Shown piece after piece: positions 36,625-45,131 of a stretch of 64,000 nt of DNA. Origin of the DNA: Blastococcus fimeti (lineage in GTDB: Bacteria; Actinomycetota; Actinomycetes; Mycobacteriales; Geodermatophilaceae); contig FNAW01000009.1 in assembly GCA_900102115.1 (NCBI GenBank), forward strand, positions 1 through 64,000, given 5' to 3'. The notes under the pieces were generated by a model. That model worked only from the letters and a program-made list of their open reading frames with translations, made no database searches and had not been told where the DNA came from. Positions within the stretch are counted from its first letter, which is position 1; every line of letters begins with the position of its first letter. Position numbers and translations under genes: made by a program.

Positions 36625-37390
36625 GCGCGGCGGCGGTCGCCTCGTCGGCGGGCAGGAACGCCTCGATGCTCAGCTCGGCCGCGGTCAGGTCGACCGCCGT
36701 GCCGAACGTGGTCACCGTGCCGAGGAAGCTGAGCACCTCCTCGCCGGCCCGCAGCCGCAGCGGCACCACGATGCCGTTCGGCGGGGTCCGGTCCAGCCCG
36801 CCGGGCAGCGCGAGCAGCTCGCGGTGCAGCGCTGCCAGGCCCGGATCGCCGGCGAGGTGCGCCTCGCGGCCCAGCCGGTGCAGCACGTGCCGGCGCCACT
36901 GCGGCAGGTTGAGGATCCGCGGCGCCAGGCCGTCGGGGTGCAGGCTCAGCCGCAGCACGTTGACCGGCGGCTCGAGCAGGTGCGGCGCGACGCCGTCGAG
37001 GAGCCCCGCGAGCGCGCCGTTGGCGGCGACCAGGTGCCACGCCCGGTCGACGACCAGCGCCGGGAACGGCTCGTAGGCCGCCAGCACGAGGTCGAGCGCG
37101 GCCCGGACCGACGCCATGTCCGGATCGCCGAGGTCGCGCCGCCGGTAGACGGGCGCGAAGCCGGCCGCCGCCAGGAGCTCGTTGCGCGCACCCAGCGGGA
37201 TCTCCAGCTGCTCGGCCAGGAGCAGCACCATCTCCCTGCTGGGCCGCGCCCGCCCGGTCTCCACGAAGCTCAGGTGCCGGGCCGAGACGCCCGCCTCGCC
37301 CGCCAGGTCGAGCTGGCTGAGCCGGCGGCGCTGCCGCCACTGGCGCAGCAGGTCACCGACGGACGCCTCCACTGCGAGTGCGCTGCTCAC
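36614..37390 (-). CDS. XRE-family regulator with MmyB-like ligand-binding domain
   Basis: A 258-residue regulator. An N-terminal helix-turn-helix (LRQWRQRRRLSQLDLAGEAG, VSARHLSFVETGRARPSREM) is followed by an MmyB-like PAS-type domain that in relatives binds a fatty acid (LGARNELLAAAGFAPVYRRR, then ALVVDRAWHLVAANGA and the C-terminal FGTAVDLTAAELSIEAFLPAD). Start GTG 37390. It diverges from a small membrane protein and SnoaL-like gene, with a perfect palindrome between them as a probable operator. Confidence 0.88.
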   Translation of the reverse strand: MSSALAVEASVGDLLRQWRQRRRLSQLDLAGEAGVSARHLSFVETGRARPSREMVLLLAEQLEIPLGARNELLAAAGFAPVYRRRDLGDPDMASVRAALDLVLAAYEPFPALVVDRAWHLVAANGALAGLLDGVAPHLLEPPVNVLRLSLHPDGLAPRILNLPQWRRHVLHRLGREAHLAGDPGLAALHRELLALPGGLDRTPPNGIVVPLRLRAGEEVLSFLGTVTTFGTAVDLTAAELSIEAFLPADEATAAALRR

Positions 37391-37426
37391 GACGCCGACG
37401 CTAGTGACGACGGGGTGCGCTGTCCC

Positions 37427-37441
37427 TTACCTCGGAGGTAA
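37427..37441. promoter_or_regulatory. MmyB-like regulator operator
   Basis: TTACCTC-g-GAGGTAA, a perfect 7-1-7 palindrome, 36-37 bases from the start codons on each side. This is the expected operator of the divergent XRE/MmyB-like regulator. Confidence 0.75.
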
Positions 37442-37477
37442 TCGACGCCCCTCCCTGCCGGGGCCACGGTTCCTGCC

Positions 37478-37894
37478 ATGACCACGACGCGCACCGCACC
37501 CGCCGCCTCCCCGTCCACCCGCGCCGGCGGACTGCTCCGTCCGGCCCTCCGCCTCGACGCCGTCGTCACCGGCGCGAACGGAGCCGGCTACCTGCTCGGC
37601 GCTCCGCTGCTCGACGGACCGCTCGGCCTGTCCACCGGCCTGCTCCGCGGCGTCGGCGCCTTCCTGCTCGTCTACGCGGCCGCCGTCTGGCTCGTCGCGG
37701 CCCGCCTGCGGATCTCCGGCCCCGCCGTCGAAGCGGTCATCGGCGCGAACGCGCTGTGGGCCGCCGGCAGCGTCGTCGTCGCCGTCGTCGGCACCGGCTC
37801 GCTCACCGGGCTCGGCGCCGCCTGGCTGGTCCTGCAGGCCGCCGTCGTCGCCGGCTTCGCCGCCGTCCAGCTCGTCGGCCTCCGCCGGCGTTGA
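37478..37894 (+). CDS. Small four-helix membrane protein under MmyB-like control
   Basis: A 138-residue protein with four TM helices (VVTGANGAGYLLGAPLL; GVGAFLLVYAAAVWLVA; VIGANALWAAGSVVVAVVG; AWLVLQAAVVAGFAAVQLVGL). It resembles uncharacterised integral membrane proteins often found next to MmyB-like regulators. Function unknown. It is 31 bases before a SnoaL-like gene on the same strand, and both probably form one operon controlled from the palindrome upstream. Confidence 0.7.
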   Translation: MTTTRTAPAASPSTRAGGLLRPALRLDAVVTGANGAGYLLGAPLLDGPLGLSTGLLRGVGAFLLVYAAAVWLVAARLRISGPAVEAVIGANALWAAGSVVVAVVGTGSLTGLGAAWLVLQAAVVAGFAAVQLVGLRRR

Positions 37895-37925
37895 CCACCT
37901 CCCCGAGAAGAAGAAGGAGCACGCC

Positions 37926-38294
37926 ATGACCGCCACGCCCGCCCACGCCGACCGCTACCTGGCCGCCTGGAACGAGACCGACCCCGATGCCCGCCGCGCG
38001 GCGGTCGACGAGGTGTTCAGCGCCGACGTCCGCTACACCGACCCGATGGCCGACGTCCGCGGCGCCGAGGCGCTCGCCGCCACCATCGGCGCCGTCCAGG
38101 CGCAGTTCCCGGGCTTCGTCTTCCGGCTGGCCGGGCCGGCCGACGCCCACCACGACCAGCTCCGCTTCACCTGGGAGCTGGGCCCCGAGGGGGTCGAGGC
38201 GCCGATCGTCGGCTCCGACGTCGCCCTGCTGGACGCCGACGGCCGGATCAGCACCGTCCTCGGCTTCCTCGACCGGGTGCCGGCCGCCGCCTGA
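37926..38294 (+). CDS. SnoaL/NTF2-like small protein
   Basis: A 122-residue cone-shaped alpha+beta barrel protein of the SnoaL-like type: ADRYLAAWNETDPDARRAAV, VRYTDPMADVRGAEALAATIG, FRLAGPADAHHDQLRFTWEL, and FLDRVP at the end. The conserved D and H (TDPM and HHDQ) could be catalytic, as in small polyketide cyclases or limonene-epoxide-hydrolase relatives, but no substrate is known. AAGAAGGAG upstream supports ATG 37926. Ends in a perfect terminator. Confidence 0.82.
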   Translation: MTATPAHADRYLAAWNETDPDARRAAVDEVFSADVRYTDPMADVRGAEALAATIGAVQAQFPGFVFRLAGPADAHHDQLRFTWELGPEGVEAPIVGSDVALLDADGRISTVLGFLDRVPAAA

Positions 38295-38306
38295 CACCGT
38301 TCCGTC

Positions 38307-38351
38307 CACGGTCGGCCTCTGCCCACCAGGCGTGGGCAGAGGCCGACCGTG
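38307..38351 (+). terminator. Perfect 20-bp stem-loop terminator
   Basis: The 20-base arm 38307-38326 pairs without mismatch with 38332-38351 across a 5-base loop CAGGC, just after the SnoaL-like gene stop. It is the cleanest terminator in the window. Confidence 0.9.
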
Positions 38352-38383
38352 CGGGGAGGAGGTCCCCGCAGCAGACTCGGGGG

Positions 38384-38509
38384 GTGACCGAGCCACGCGA
38401 GGACGACGAGACCAACAATCTGCACCCGGGCCAGCACGACGAGGGTGGGCACGGGGGCATGGCCACCCGCGAGCGCGACGCGAAGAAGGACGACGCGGAG
38501 CAGGACTGA
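38384..38509 (+). CDS. Possible 41-residue charged small protein
   Basis: A GTG at 38384 opens a short frame to TGA 38507. The product is very hydrophilic: VTEPREDDETNNLHPGQHDE then GGHGGMATRERDAKKDDAEQD, without hydrophobic stretches. Its charged, low-complexity nature and a full-length frame between a terminator and the next gene make it plausible as a small stress-type protein, but the ribosome-binding sequence is weak and chance is possible. Confidence 0.4.
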   Translation: MTEPREDDETNNLHPGQHDEGGHGGMATRERDAKKDDAEQD

Positions 38510-38528
38510 CCGCCGAGGACGACCGACC

Positions 38529-39014
38529 TCAGCGACGGCGCAGCCGCCACCGCCGGCGCACCGCGGGCTGCGGGTCCGGGGACGGTGGGGGAGGCGGCGG
38601 GCGCTCGCGCAGCCAGCCCTCGACGAGCGCCTCGACGTCGGCCAGGCCGGGGACCGCTGCCCACCGGCTCTCCGCCGGCAGCCGCCAGAAGGCCTCGACC
38701 CGCGCGTTGTAGTCCTCGGCGAGCGCCCGGACCTCCGCCTCCGTGGCCAGCCGCGACGCCCGCTCGGGCAGGTCGTCGCGTTCCCGCCGCAGCCGCAGCC
38801 CCGGCGGGAGCATCGCCCCGGTGTCCACGCCCTCGCGCCGCGCCTTGGCCAGCGCCCAGTCGTAGGCGGTCTCCTCGCGGTCGAGGTTCGTCAGCGGCCG
38901 GCCGGCCCCGGGCAGCGCCGTGAAGTCGCCGCGCTCCTGCGCCTGGGCGATCTGCCGGTCCACCCACGTCTCGAAGGACATCCCCGGCGGCTTCCGGTCG
39001 GTCACGCCCTCCAC
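38529..39014 (-). CDS. DUF1992 (DnaJ-homologue subfamily C 28-like) protein
   Basis: A 161-residue protein whose first 75 residues form a DUF1992 domain: SFETWVDRQIAQAQERGDF then GAGRPLTNLDREETAYDWALAK and REGVDTGAMLPPGLRLR. This domain occurs in bacterial proteins and in human DNAJC28, without a known function. The C-terminal half adds a helical region and a proline run followed by an arginine-rich tail. Start GTG 39014 or GTG 39005. Divergent from the SulP gene. Confidence 0.82.
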   Translation of the reverse strand: MEGVTDRKPPGMSFETWVDRQIAQAQERGDFTALPGAGRPLTNLDREETAYDWALAKARREGVDTGAMLPPGLRLRRERDDLPERASRLATEAEVRALAEDYNARVEAFWRLPAESRWAAVPGLADVEALVEGWLRERPPPPPPSPDPQPAVRRRWRLRRR

Positions 39015-39084
39015 GATACGAGTGACGGAGAACTCGCCACCCTCCTCTCACGTAAGGGTCGAGTGTGGTGCACGATGGACGGCG

Positions 39085-40560
39085 ATGTCCGCCATGCCTG
39101 CCCTCCGCCCCACCCGTCCCGCCTGGCTCGACCCGCGGGTCGCCCGCACCGAGGTCCTCGCCGGCCTCGTGGTCGCCCTGGCGTTGATCCCGGAAGCCAT
39201 CAGCTTCTCGATCCTGGCCGGGGTCGACCCGCGCGTCGGTCTGTTCTCCTCCTTCGTGATGGCCGTGGTCATCGCCTTCACCGGCGGCCGCCCGGCCATG
39301 ATCACCGCAGCCACCGGCGCGATCGCGCTGGTCGTGGCGCCGCTGGCCCTCGAGTACGGCGTCCAGTACCTGTTCGCCGCGGTCATCCTCGGCGGGATCT
39401 TCCAGATCCTGCTCGCCGCCGCCGGCGTCGCCAGGCTCATGCGGTTCATCCCGCGAAGCGTCATGGTCGGCTTCGTCAACGCGTTGGCGATCCTCATCTT
39501 CACCGCACAGCTGCCGCAGCTGACCGACGTCCCGTGGCTGGTGTACCCGATGGTCGCCGCCGGCCTGGCGATCATCTTCCTGCTCCCACGGATCACGACC
39601 GCGATCCCGGCGCCCCTGGTCGCGATCGTCGTGCTCACGACGCTGGCGGTCACCCTCGGCTGGGACCTGCCCGACGTCGGCGGCGAGGGCGACCTGCCCG
39701 ACAGCCTGCCGTTCTTCCTGCTGCCCGATGTCCCGTTCACCGTCGAGACGCTGGGCGTCATCGCCCCCTACGCCCTCGGGGTGGCCCTCGTCGGGCTGAT
39801 GGAGTCCCTCATGACGGCCAAACTCGTCGACGACATCACCGACACCCACTCCGACAAGACCCGCGAGTCGTGGGGCCAGGGCGTCGCCAACGTGGCCTCC
39901 GGCTTCTTCGGTGGCATGGGTGGCTGCGCCATGATCGGCCAGACGATGATCAACGTGAAGGCGTCGGGCGCCCGCACCCGGCTCTCCACGTTCCTCTCCG
40001 GCGCCTTCCTGCTGGTGCTGGTCGTGGCGCTGGGCGACATCGTCGCCGTGATCCCGATGGCCGCCCTCGTCGCGGTGATGATCTTCGTATCGATCGCGAC
40101 CTTCGACTGGCACAGCCTGCAGACCATCCACCGCATGCCGAAGAGCGAGACGACGGTGATGCTCGCGACCGTCGCCGTCACGCTGCTCACGCACAACCTG
40201 GCGATCGGCGTCGGCGTCGGCGTGCTGGTCGCCTGCGTGCTGTTCGCCCAGCGGATCGCCCACCTCGTCGACGTCACCCGCGTGGTGGAGGGCGGCACGG
40301 CCCGCTACTCCGTCGCCGGCGCGCTGTTCTTCGCATCCAGCAACGACCTCTACACGCAGTTCCAGTACGCCGAGGACCCCGCCGACGTGGTCATCGATCT
40401 CTCCGGCGCCCAGGTCTGGGACGCCTCCACGGTCGCGGCGCTCGACGCGATCACGCACAAGTACGCCACCCGGGGCAAGCAGGTGGAGATCGTCGGCCTC
40501 GACGAGCACTCGCTCACCCGGTTCGAACGGCACACCGGGCAGCTCGGGGCGGGGCACTGA
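39085..40560 (+). CDS. SulP-family anion transporter with STAS domain
   Basis: A 491-residue SLC26/SulP transporter. The TM region begins DPRVARTEVLAGLVVALALIPEA and contains GFFGGMGGCAMIGQTMINVK, the usual SulP signature around TM8; about 11 TM helices follow. A C-terminal STAS domain spans about residues 400-485 (ALFFASSNDLYTQFQY; VVIDLSGAQVWDASTVAALD). Substrates of this family include sulfate, bicarbonate and chloride; which one applies here cannot be told. ATG 39085 or 39094. The next gene, a MerR regulator, starts in the stop codon of this one. Confidence 0.88.
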   Translation: MSAMPALRPTRPAWLDPRVARTEVLAGLVVALALIPEAISFSILAGVDPRVGLFSSFVMAVVIAFTGGRPAMITAATGAIALVVAPLALEYGVQYLFAAVILGGIFQILLAAAGVARLMRFIPRSVMVGFVNALAILIFTAQLPQLTDVPWLVYPMVAAGLAIIFLLPRITTAIPAPLVAIVVLTTLAVTLGWDLPDVGGEGDLPDSLPFFLLPDVPFTVETLGVIAPYALGVALVGLMESLMTAKLVDDITDTHSDKTRESWGQGVANVASGFFGGMGGCAMIGQTMINVKASGARTRLSTFLSGAFLLVLVVALGDIVAVIPMAALVAVMIFVSIATFDWHSLQTIHRMPKSETTVMLATVAVTLLTHNLAIGVGVGVLVACVLFAQRIAHLVDVTRVVEGGTARYSVAGALFFASSNDLYTQFQYAEDPADVVIDLSGAQVWDASTVAALDAITHKYATRGKQVEIVGLDEHSLTRFERHTGQLGAGH

Positions 40561-40940
40561 TGCCTTCCCGCACCGGCCTCCTGCAGATCGGCCAGGTCGC
40601 CGAGCGTACCGGGCTGAGCCTGCGGACCATCCGGTTCTACGAGGAGAACGGACTGGTCCGTCCCACCTCGCGCAGCGACGGCGGCTTCCGGCTCTACAGC
40701 GACGACGACGTCGCCCGGCTCGAGGTCATCAAGCAGATGAAGCCGCTGGGCTTCCGCCTCGAGGAGATGCAGGAACTGCTCGACCTCCTGGCCGGGCTCA
40801 CCGAGAGCCCCGGCGACACCGAACTCGTCGATCGGCTGCGGATGTTCCAGGAGGCGGCCGCCGCCCGGGTGCAGGCGCTTCGCGAGCAGTTGGCCGTGGC
40901 CCAGCACTTCGCGGCGGACCTGGCGAGCCGGCTCGCCTGA
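40560..40940 (+). CDS. MerR-family regulator coupled to the SulP transporter
   Basis: A 126-residue MerR protein. The helix-turn-helix and wing are clear: IGQVAERTGLSLRTIRFYEE, NGLVRPTSRSDGGFRLYSDDD, VARLEVIKQMKPLGFRLEEM. A C-terminal dimerisation coiled coil follows, without cysteines, so metal sensing by thiols is unlikely. Its ATG uses the last base of the SulP stop (TGATG, 40558-40562), so it is translated by coupling and probably controls that transporter. Confidence 0.9.
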   Translation: MPSRTGLLQIGQVAERTGLSLRTIRFYEENGLVRPTSRSDGGFRLYSDDDVARLEVIKQMKPLGFRLEEMQELLDLLAGLTESPGDTELVDRLRMFQEAAAARVQALREQLAVAQHFAADLASRLA

Positions 40941-41013
40941 GCCCGGCCCCCGATCGGGTACGACCGCGCCGCAAGGGGATGCGCGGGGGGCGGTCGGAGG
41001 CCAGGCTGGTCCG

Positions 41014-42027
41014 GTGCCGCAGACCGCCACCGGGCTCCCGGGCCTCCCGCCCGGGCTGACCGGGCCGGTGGGCGTGCAGCTGGCCAAGCCGGTGCGCGAG
41101 ATCCCGCCGGTCAACGCCCTGCCCGGCGGTTGCCGGTACGAGCCCAAGTGGGACGGATACCGGCTGGTGATCGTGCGCACCGCGGGCAGCACGCGGCTGT
41201 GGTCCAAGCAGGGCCGCGACCTCACCGACCGGTTCCCCGACGTCGCCGCCGCCGCGCTCGCCCAGGTCCCGGCCGGGACGGTGCTCGACGGCGAGGTCGT
41301 CATCTGGCACGACGACCGGCTCGACTTCGGCCTGCTGCAGAAACGCATGGTCGCCTCGCCCGGCCGGATCGCCGCGCAGGTCGCCGCGCACCCGGCGTCC
41401 TACGTCGCCTTCGACGTGCTCGCCCTCGGCGGGGCGGACCTGCGGGAGAAGACCCTGGGCCGCCGCCGGGCGGAGCTGGAGACCCTGTCCGCCCGCTGGG
41501 CGCCACCGATGCAGCTCTCCCCCAGCACCGCCGACCCCGCGCTGGCCCGGCAGTGGTTCGAGGACTTCCGCGCCGCCGGCGTCGAGGGGCTCGTCGCGAA
41601 GGGCGCCGGCTCGCGGTACGCGCCGGGCCGCCGCGAGTGGCTCAAGGTCAAGAGCTGGGAGAGCACCGAGGTGGTCGCCGGCGGCGTGATCGGTCCCCTG
41701 GACCGCCCCAGCCAGCTGGTGGCCGGCCGCTACCGCGACGGCGAGCTCGTCGTCGTCGGCCGGACCGTGCCGCTGGACCCCCGGCAGAGCGCCGAGCTGG
41801 CCGCCGTCCTCGAGCCCGCCGACGACGACCACCCGTGGCCCGACCGCATCGGCACCGGCCGGTTCGGTGGCGGTCGGCTGTCGGTGCCGCTGACCCGCGT
41901 GCGGCCCGGGGTCGTCGTCGAGGTGAGCGCCGACGCCGCCCTGCAGGCGGGGGTGTTCCGGCACCCGCTGCGGTTCCTCCGCGTCCGCGCCGACCTGCGT
42001 GTCGAGGACCTGCCACCCCTGCCCTGA
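41014..42027 (+). CDS. ATP-dependent DNA ligase (LigC-like, minimal)
   Basis: A 337-residue ATP-dependent ligase. The adenylated lysine is K45 in motif I EPKWDGYR; later motifs are seen at DGEVVIW (III), FDVLAL (IIIa), EGLVAKGAGSRY (IV) and WLKVK (V). An OB-fold domain covers roughly residues 225-330. It has no polymerase or nuclease domain and no Ku gene nearby, so it resembles LigC-type repair ligases rather than LigD. The N-terminal 30 residues are proline/glycine-rich. Start GTG 41014. Confidence 0.9.
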   Translation: MPQTATGLPGLPPGLTGPVGVQLAKPVREIPPVNALPGGCRYEPKWDGYRLVIVRTAGSTRLWSKQGRDLTDRFPDVAAAALAQVPAGTVLDGEVVIWHDDRLDFGLLQKRMVASPGRIAAQVAAHPASYVAFDVLALGGADLREKTLGRRRAELETLSARWAPPMQLSPSTADPALARQWFEDFRAAGVEGLVAKGAGSRYAPGRREWLKVKSWESTEVVAGGVIGPLDRPSQLVAGRYRDGELVVVGRTVPLDPRQSAELAAVLEPADDDHPWPDRIGTGRFGGGRLSVPLTRVRPGVVVEVSADAALQAGVFRHPLRFLRVRADLRVEDLPPLP

Positions 42028-42113
42028 CCTGCACGGGGACGCCGCCGACACTCCACCTCCCCCGCTCGGGTGATCCCCCGCAAGGTCTGCCCGATGCGTG
42101 ACGATGGAAGGCC

Positions 42114-43934
42114 GTGAGCGCTTCCGCCGTCCCGACCGCCCGTGCCGCCTGGCAGCACGCGGCGGTGGCCGTGCTGGTGGTCGTCGTCGTCGTCACCGCC
42201 GTCCCCATGGGGCCGTGGCGGCCGGCCGCGGAGGTCGTCCTGTTCAACCTCGGCCTGGCCGCCGCGCTGACCGCACTCCGCCGGCACCGGACGCCACTCG
42301 CCGTCGCCTGGCGGGGGCTGGCGCTCGGGCTGTCCGTCTTCGCGCTCAGCTGCGCCGCCGAGGTCCTCGAGCTGAGCGGGATCGCCGCCGGCCCGGCCGG
42401 CGTCGCCGAGTCGGTCCTCGACGTCTGCGCCTACGCCGCGATGGGCGTCGGCGCGCTGGGCGTGATCGGCGGCGGGCCACGGCGCCGCGATGCCAACACC
42501 TGGCTGGACACCGCGACCCTGCTGCTCGCCTGTGGGCTGGCGGTGCTGGCGGTCAGCGGCAACCGGCCGTCGCCCACCGGCGACGCCGTGGAACTCGGGC
42601 TCGGCGCCCCGGTGCTGACCGTGGTCCTGCTGATCGTGTGCGTCCCGCTGGCGATCACCCACGGCCGCCGCTCGGTCAGCAGCACCGCGCTCCTCGTCGC
42701 CGCCGTCCTCACCGTCGTCGGGTACGGCGGCCGGATCGTCGTCGGGACGCCGCTGCGCGAGAACCCGTTCCTCGACCCGCTCCCCCTGCTCGCCGTCGCC
42801 GCCCTCGTCCTCGCCGCCCGCCACCCGGACGTCGCGCGGATGGGCCGCAGCACCGGGCTCGACCGGCAGGACTCCACCACCCGCGTCCTCGGCCTGGGGG
42901 CCGCGCTGCTGGTCAGCCCCGCCCTGCTGCTCCTGTGGACGCTCGGCCACGGCGGAGTGGGCTACGTCCTCGGCGCCGGCAGCACGCTGCTCACCGGCTC
43001 CGCGCTCTGGCGGCTGCTCGCGCTCAGCCGGGACCGCGAGCGCACCCGCGCCGCCCTGAGCGCCAGCGAGGCCCGGCTGCAGCTGCTGCTCGAGCACTCG
43101 TCGGACGTCATCGCCATCGTGGACTCCGCCGGCGCCATCGCCTACATGAACCCGGCCGTGCAGTCCCTCCTCGGGCGGCCCCCGGCCGAGTACGTCGGCC
43201 GGCAGGCGATCGACCTGGCCGACCCGCGCGATCAGCCGCGGCTGCGCGCCGCCGTGGCCGGCGGCGGCACCGAGGACATCGACCTGCGCGTGGAGCACAG
43301 TTCCGGCGGCACCCGGTGGGTGGAGATGCGGATCAGCGGCCGCGTCGCCTCCGCCGGCATCGAGGGCTGGGTGGTCAACTTCCGCGAGGTCACCGACCGC
43401 AAGCTCTTCGAGGAGGAGCTGCGCCGCCAGGCCCGGACCGACCCGCTCACCGGTCTGCTGAACCGCACCGCGTTCTCCGAGCGCCTCGAGGAGGCGACCG
43501 GCTCGCTCGACCCCGCCGCCCCGCCCGCCGTGCTCTTCGTGGACATCGACGAGTTCAAGGGCGTCAACGACACCCTCGGCCATGCGGCCGGGGACGACCT
43601 CCTGACCACCGTCGCCGCGCGGCTCACCGCCGCGGTGCGTGCCGAGGACGTCGTGGCGCGGCTGGGCGGCGACGAGTTCGCCGTCCTGCTGCCCGATGCC
43701 GACGACGACCGGCTCCGGGAGGTCGCCGACCGCCTGGTGAGCTCGCTCCGCGCACCCCTGGCACTGAGCGGGACGACGCTGTCGGTGACGGCCAGCATCG
43801 GTGGCGCACTGGGCGCCCCCGGCGACACCGCCGACCGGCTCCTGCACCGCGCCGACACCGCGATGTACGAGGCCAAGCGGTCCGGCAAGGACTCCGCGTC
43901 CCTGATCGGCAGCGGAGTGGCGAACCCCGCCTGA
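42114..43934 (+). CDS. Membrane PAS-GGDEF diguanylate cyclase
   Basis: A 606-residue membrane protein. The N-terminal ~300 residues hold about eight to nine TM helices forming an unknown sensor, a PAS domain follows (LEHSSDVIAIVDSAGAIAYM; WVVNFREVTDRKLFEEEL), then a complete GGDEF domain (LTGLLNRTAFSERL; DIDEFKGVNDTLGH; RLGGDEFAVLL). It should synthesise cyclic di-GMP in response to an envelope or membrane signal. Start GTG 42114. It converges on an RsbA-like gene with a 4-base gap. Confidence 0.88.
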   Translation: MSASAVPTARAAWQHAAVAVLVVVVVVTAVPMGPWRPAAEVVLFNLGLAAALTALRRHRTPLAVAWRGLALGLSVFALSCAAEVLELSGIAAGPAGVAESVLDVCAYAAMGVGALGVIGGGPRRRDANTWLDTATLLLACGLAVLAVSGNRPSPTGDAVELGLGAPVLTVVLLIVCVPLAITHGRRSVSSTALLVAAVLTVVGYGGRIVVGTPLRENPFLDPLPLLAVAALVLAARHPDVARMGRSTGLDRQDSTTRVLGLGAALLVSPALLLLWTLGHGGVGYVLGAGSTLLTGSALWRLLALSRDRERTRAALSASEARLQLLLEHSSDVIAIVDSAGAIAYMNPAVQSLLGRPPAEYVGRQAIDLADPRDQPRLRAAVAGGGTEDIDLRVEHSSGGTRWVEMRISGRVASAGIEGWVVNFREVTDRKLFEEELRRQARTDPLTGLLNRTAFSERLEEATGSLDPAAPPAVLFVDIDEFKGVNDTLGHAAGDDLLTTVAARLTAAVRAEDVVARLGGDEFAVLLPDADDDRLREVADRLVSSLRAPLALSGTTLSVTASIGGALGAPGDTADRLLHRADTAMYEAKRSGKDSASLIGSGVANPA

Positions 43935-43938
43935 CCCG

Positions 43939-44985
43939 TCAGCGCAGCCGGGTGGCGAGCCGGACGGTGAGACCGCCGGGCCCGGGCAGCAGGTCGACGT
44001 GGTCGAACAGCTTGCGGGCGAGCCACAGCCCCATGCCACCGCGGCCGAGGTCCGGCCCGTGCGCGGGCTGGAACCCGGCGAGCGGGTCGGAGAACCCGAC
44101 GCCGCGGTCGGTGATCTCGCAGATCAGCTGGTCGGGGCCGGCCCAGACGCGGGCGGACACCGGGGGCACCCCGTGCCGGAAGGCGTTCGAGGCGACCTCG
44201 CTGACCGCCAGGTGCAGGTCGCCGGCGAGGTCGGGATCGTCCACGTGCGCGGCGATGACGGCGCCGAGCCGGTGCCGCAGGTCGGCCAGTGCGGTCGCCT
44301 CGGTGATCGCGAGGAGCGGCGCGGTGTCCTCGACCGGCTCGCGCGGGACGGGCAGCCGGCGCAGGTAGGTGGCGGGGTCGTCGAAGTCGGGGCTGGCACG
44401 ACGGGCGCCGCCGACGACCAGGTCGGGGTGCGTGGCACGCGCGCACTCCATGACCTCGTCCGGGAGGATCCGGGAGTCGTAGACGCACAGGCCGGTCAGC
44501 GGCTCACCGGCCAGCAGCACGTTCCGGGCGGCCTCGTAGCGGCACCCCTCGCGCCAGGTGCGCGGCTGCGGCCCGAACTGCACCGCACCCACCACCCGCA
44601 GCCAGCCGGACCCGGTACCGCGGGCTCGCTCGATCAGCCGCCGGGTGACGGTCAGCGCATCCGGCGCGCGGGTGTCCAGCAGGGCGATGCGGGGATGGTT
44701 CTCGACGGCGCCGGCGGACAGACCCAGGCCGGCGCCGATGAGCCTCGCCGCCTCCTCCGGGAAGGCCAGCACGGTGGTGTCACCGGCGGCGAGGCCCTCC
44801 TCGAGGAAGGGCAGGCAGGAGGCGAGCAGCTCGTCGTCCGAGGAGATCACCGCCGCGGCGTGCGGCCGGGAGTGGACGGGGCCCTGGCCCGCGCGCGCGC
44901 CGGGCAGCGCGGAGTGCTCCGCGTGCTCCCCCGCCGCTCGGTCCACCGACCCTCGTCCCGTTCCGGGCCGGGGTGCCCCGACCAT
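43939..44985 (-). CDS. MEDS-HATPase protein, RsbA-like anti-sigma regulator
   Basis: A 348-residue protein with a MEDS domain (about 45-200; DDELLASCLPFLEEGLAAGD, GCRYEAARNVLLAG) and a C-terminal HATPase_c_2 domain (HLAVSEVASNAFRHG; ITDRGVGFSDPL; GLWLARKLFDHVDLL). This pairing is that of RsbA-type anti-sigma kinases, which bind or phosphorylate sigma-factor regulators in actinobacterial stress responses. No sigma or anti-sigma-antagonist gene is next to it. The first ~45 residues are low-complexity, so the true start may be downstream of 44985. Confidence 0.82.
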   Translation of the reverse strand: MVGAPRPGTGRGSVDRAAGEHAEHSALPGARAGQGPVHSRPHAAAVISSDDELLASCLPFLEEGLAAGDTTVLAFPEEAARLIGAGLGLSAGAVENHPRIALLDTRAPDALTVTRRLIERARGTGSGWLRVVGAVQFGPQPRTWREGCRYEAARNVLLAGEPLTGLCVYDSRILPDEVMECARATHPDLVVGGARRASPDFDDPATYLRRLPVPREPVEDTAPLLAITEATALADLRHRLGAVIAAHVDDPDLAGDLHLAVSEVASNAFRHGVPPVSARVWAGPDQLICEITDRGVGFSDPLAGFQPAHGPDLGRGGMGLWLARKLFDHVDLLPGPGGLTVRLATRLR

Positions 44986-45131
44986 TCACCCAGTCTCGGA
45001 CATGCCGGCCGGCCGTGCGGACCCGGGGCACCCGATGGGGTGGCCCGGCGCAGGGCGGACCGGCCCCGTAGCCGGGTGCCGCGGGGAGTCTAGCCAGCCC
45101 GGCCGCCGGATCCCTGCCACCATCGACGACC

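Noticed and set aside
41014..42027. LigD/NHEJ locus
   Set aside because: The ligase lacks polymerase and nuclease domains and there is no Ku gene in the window.
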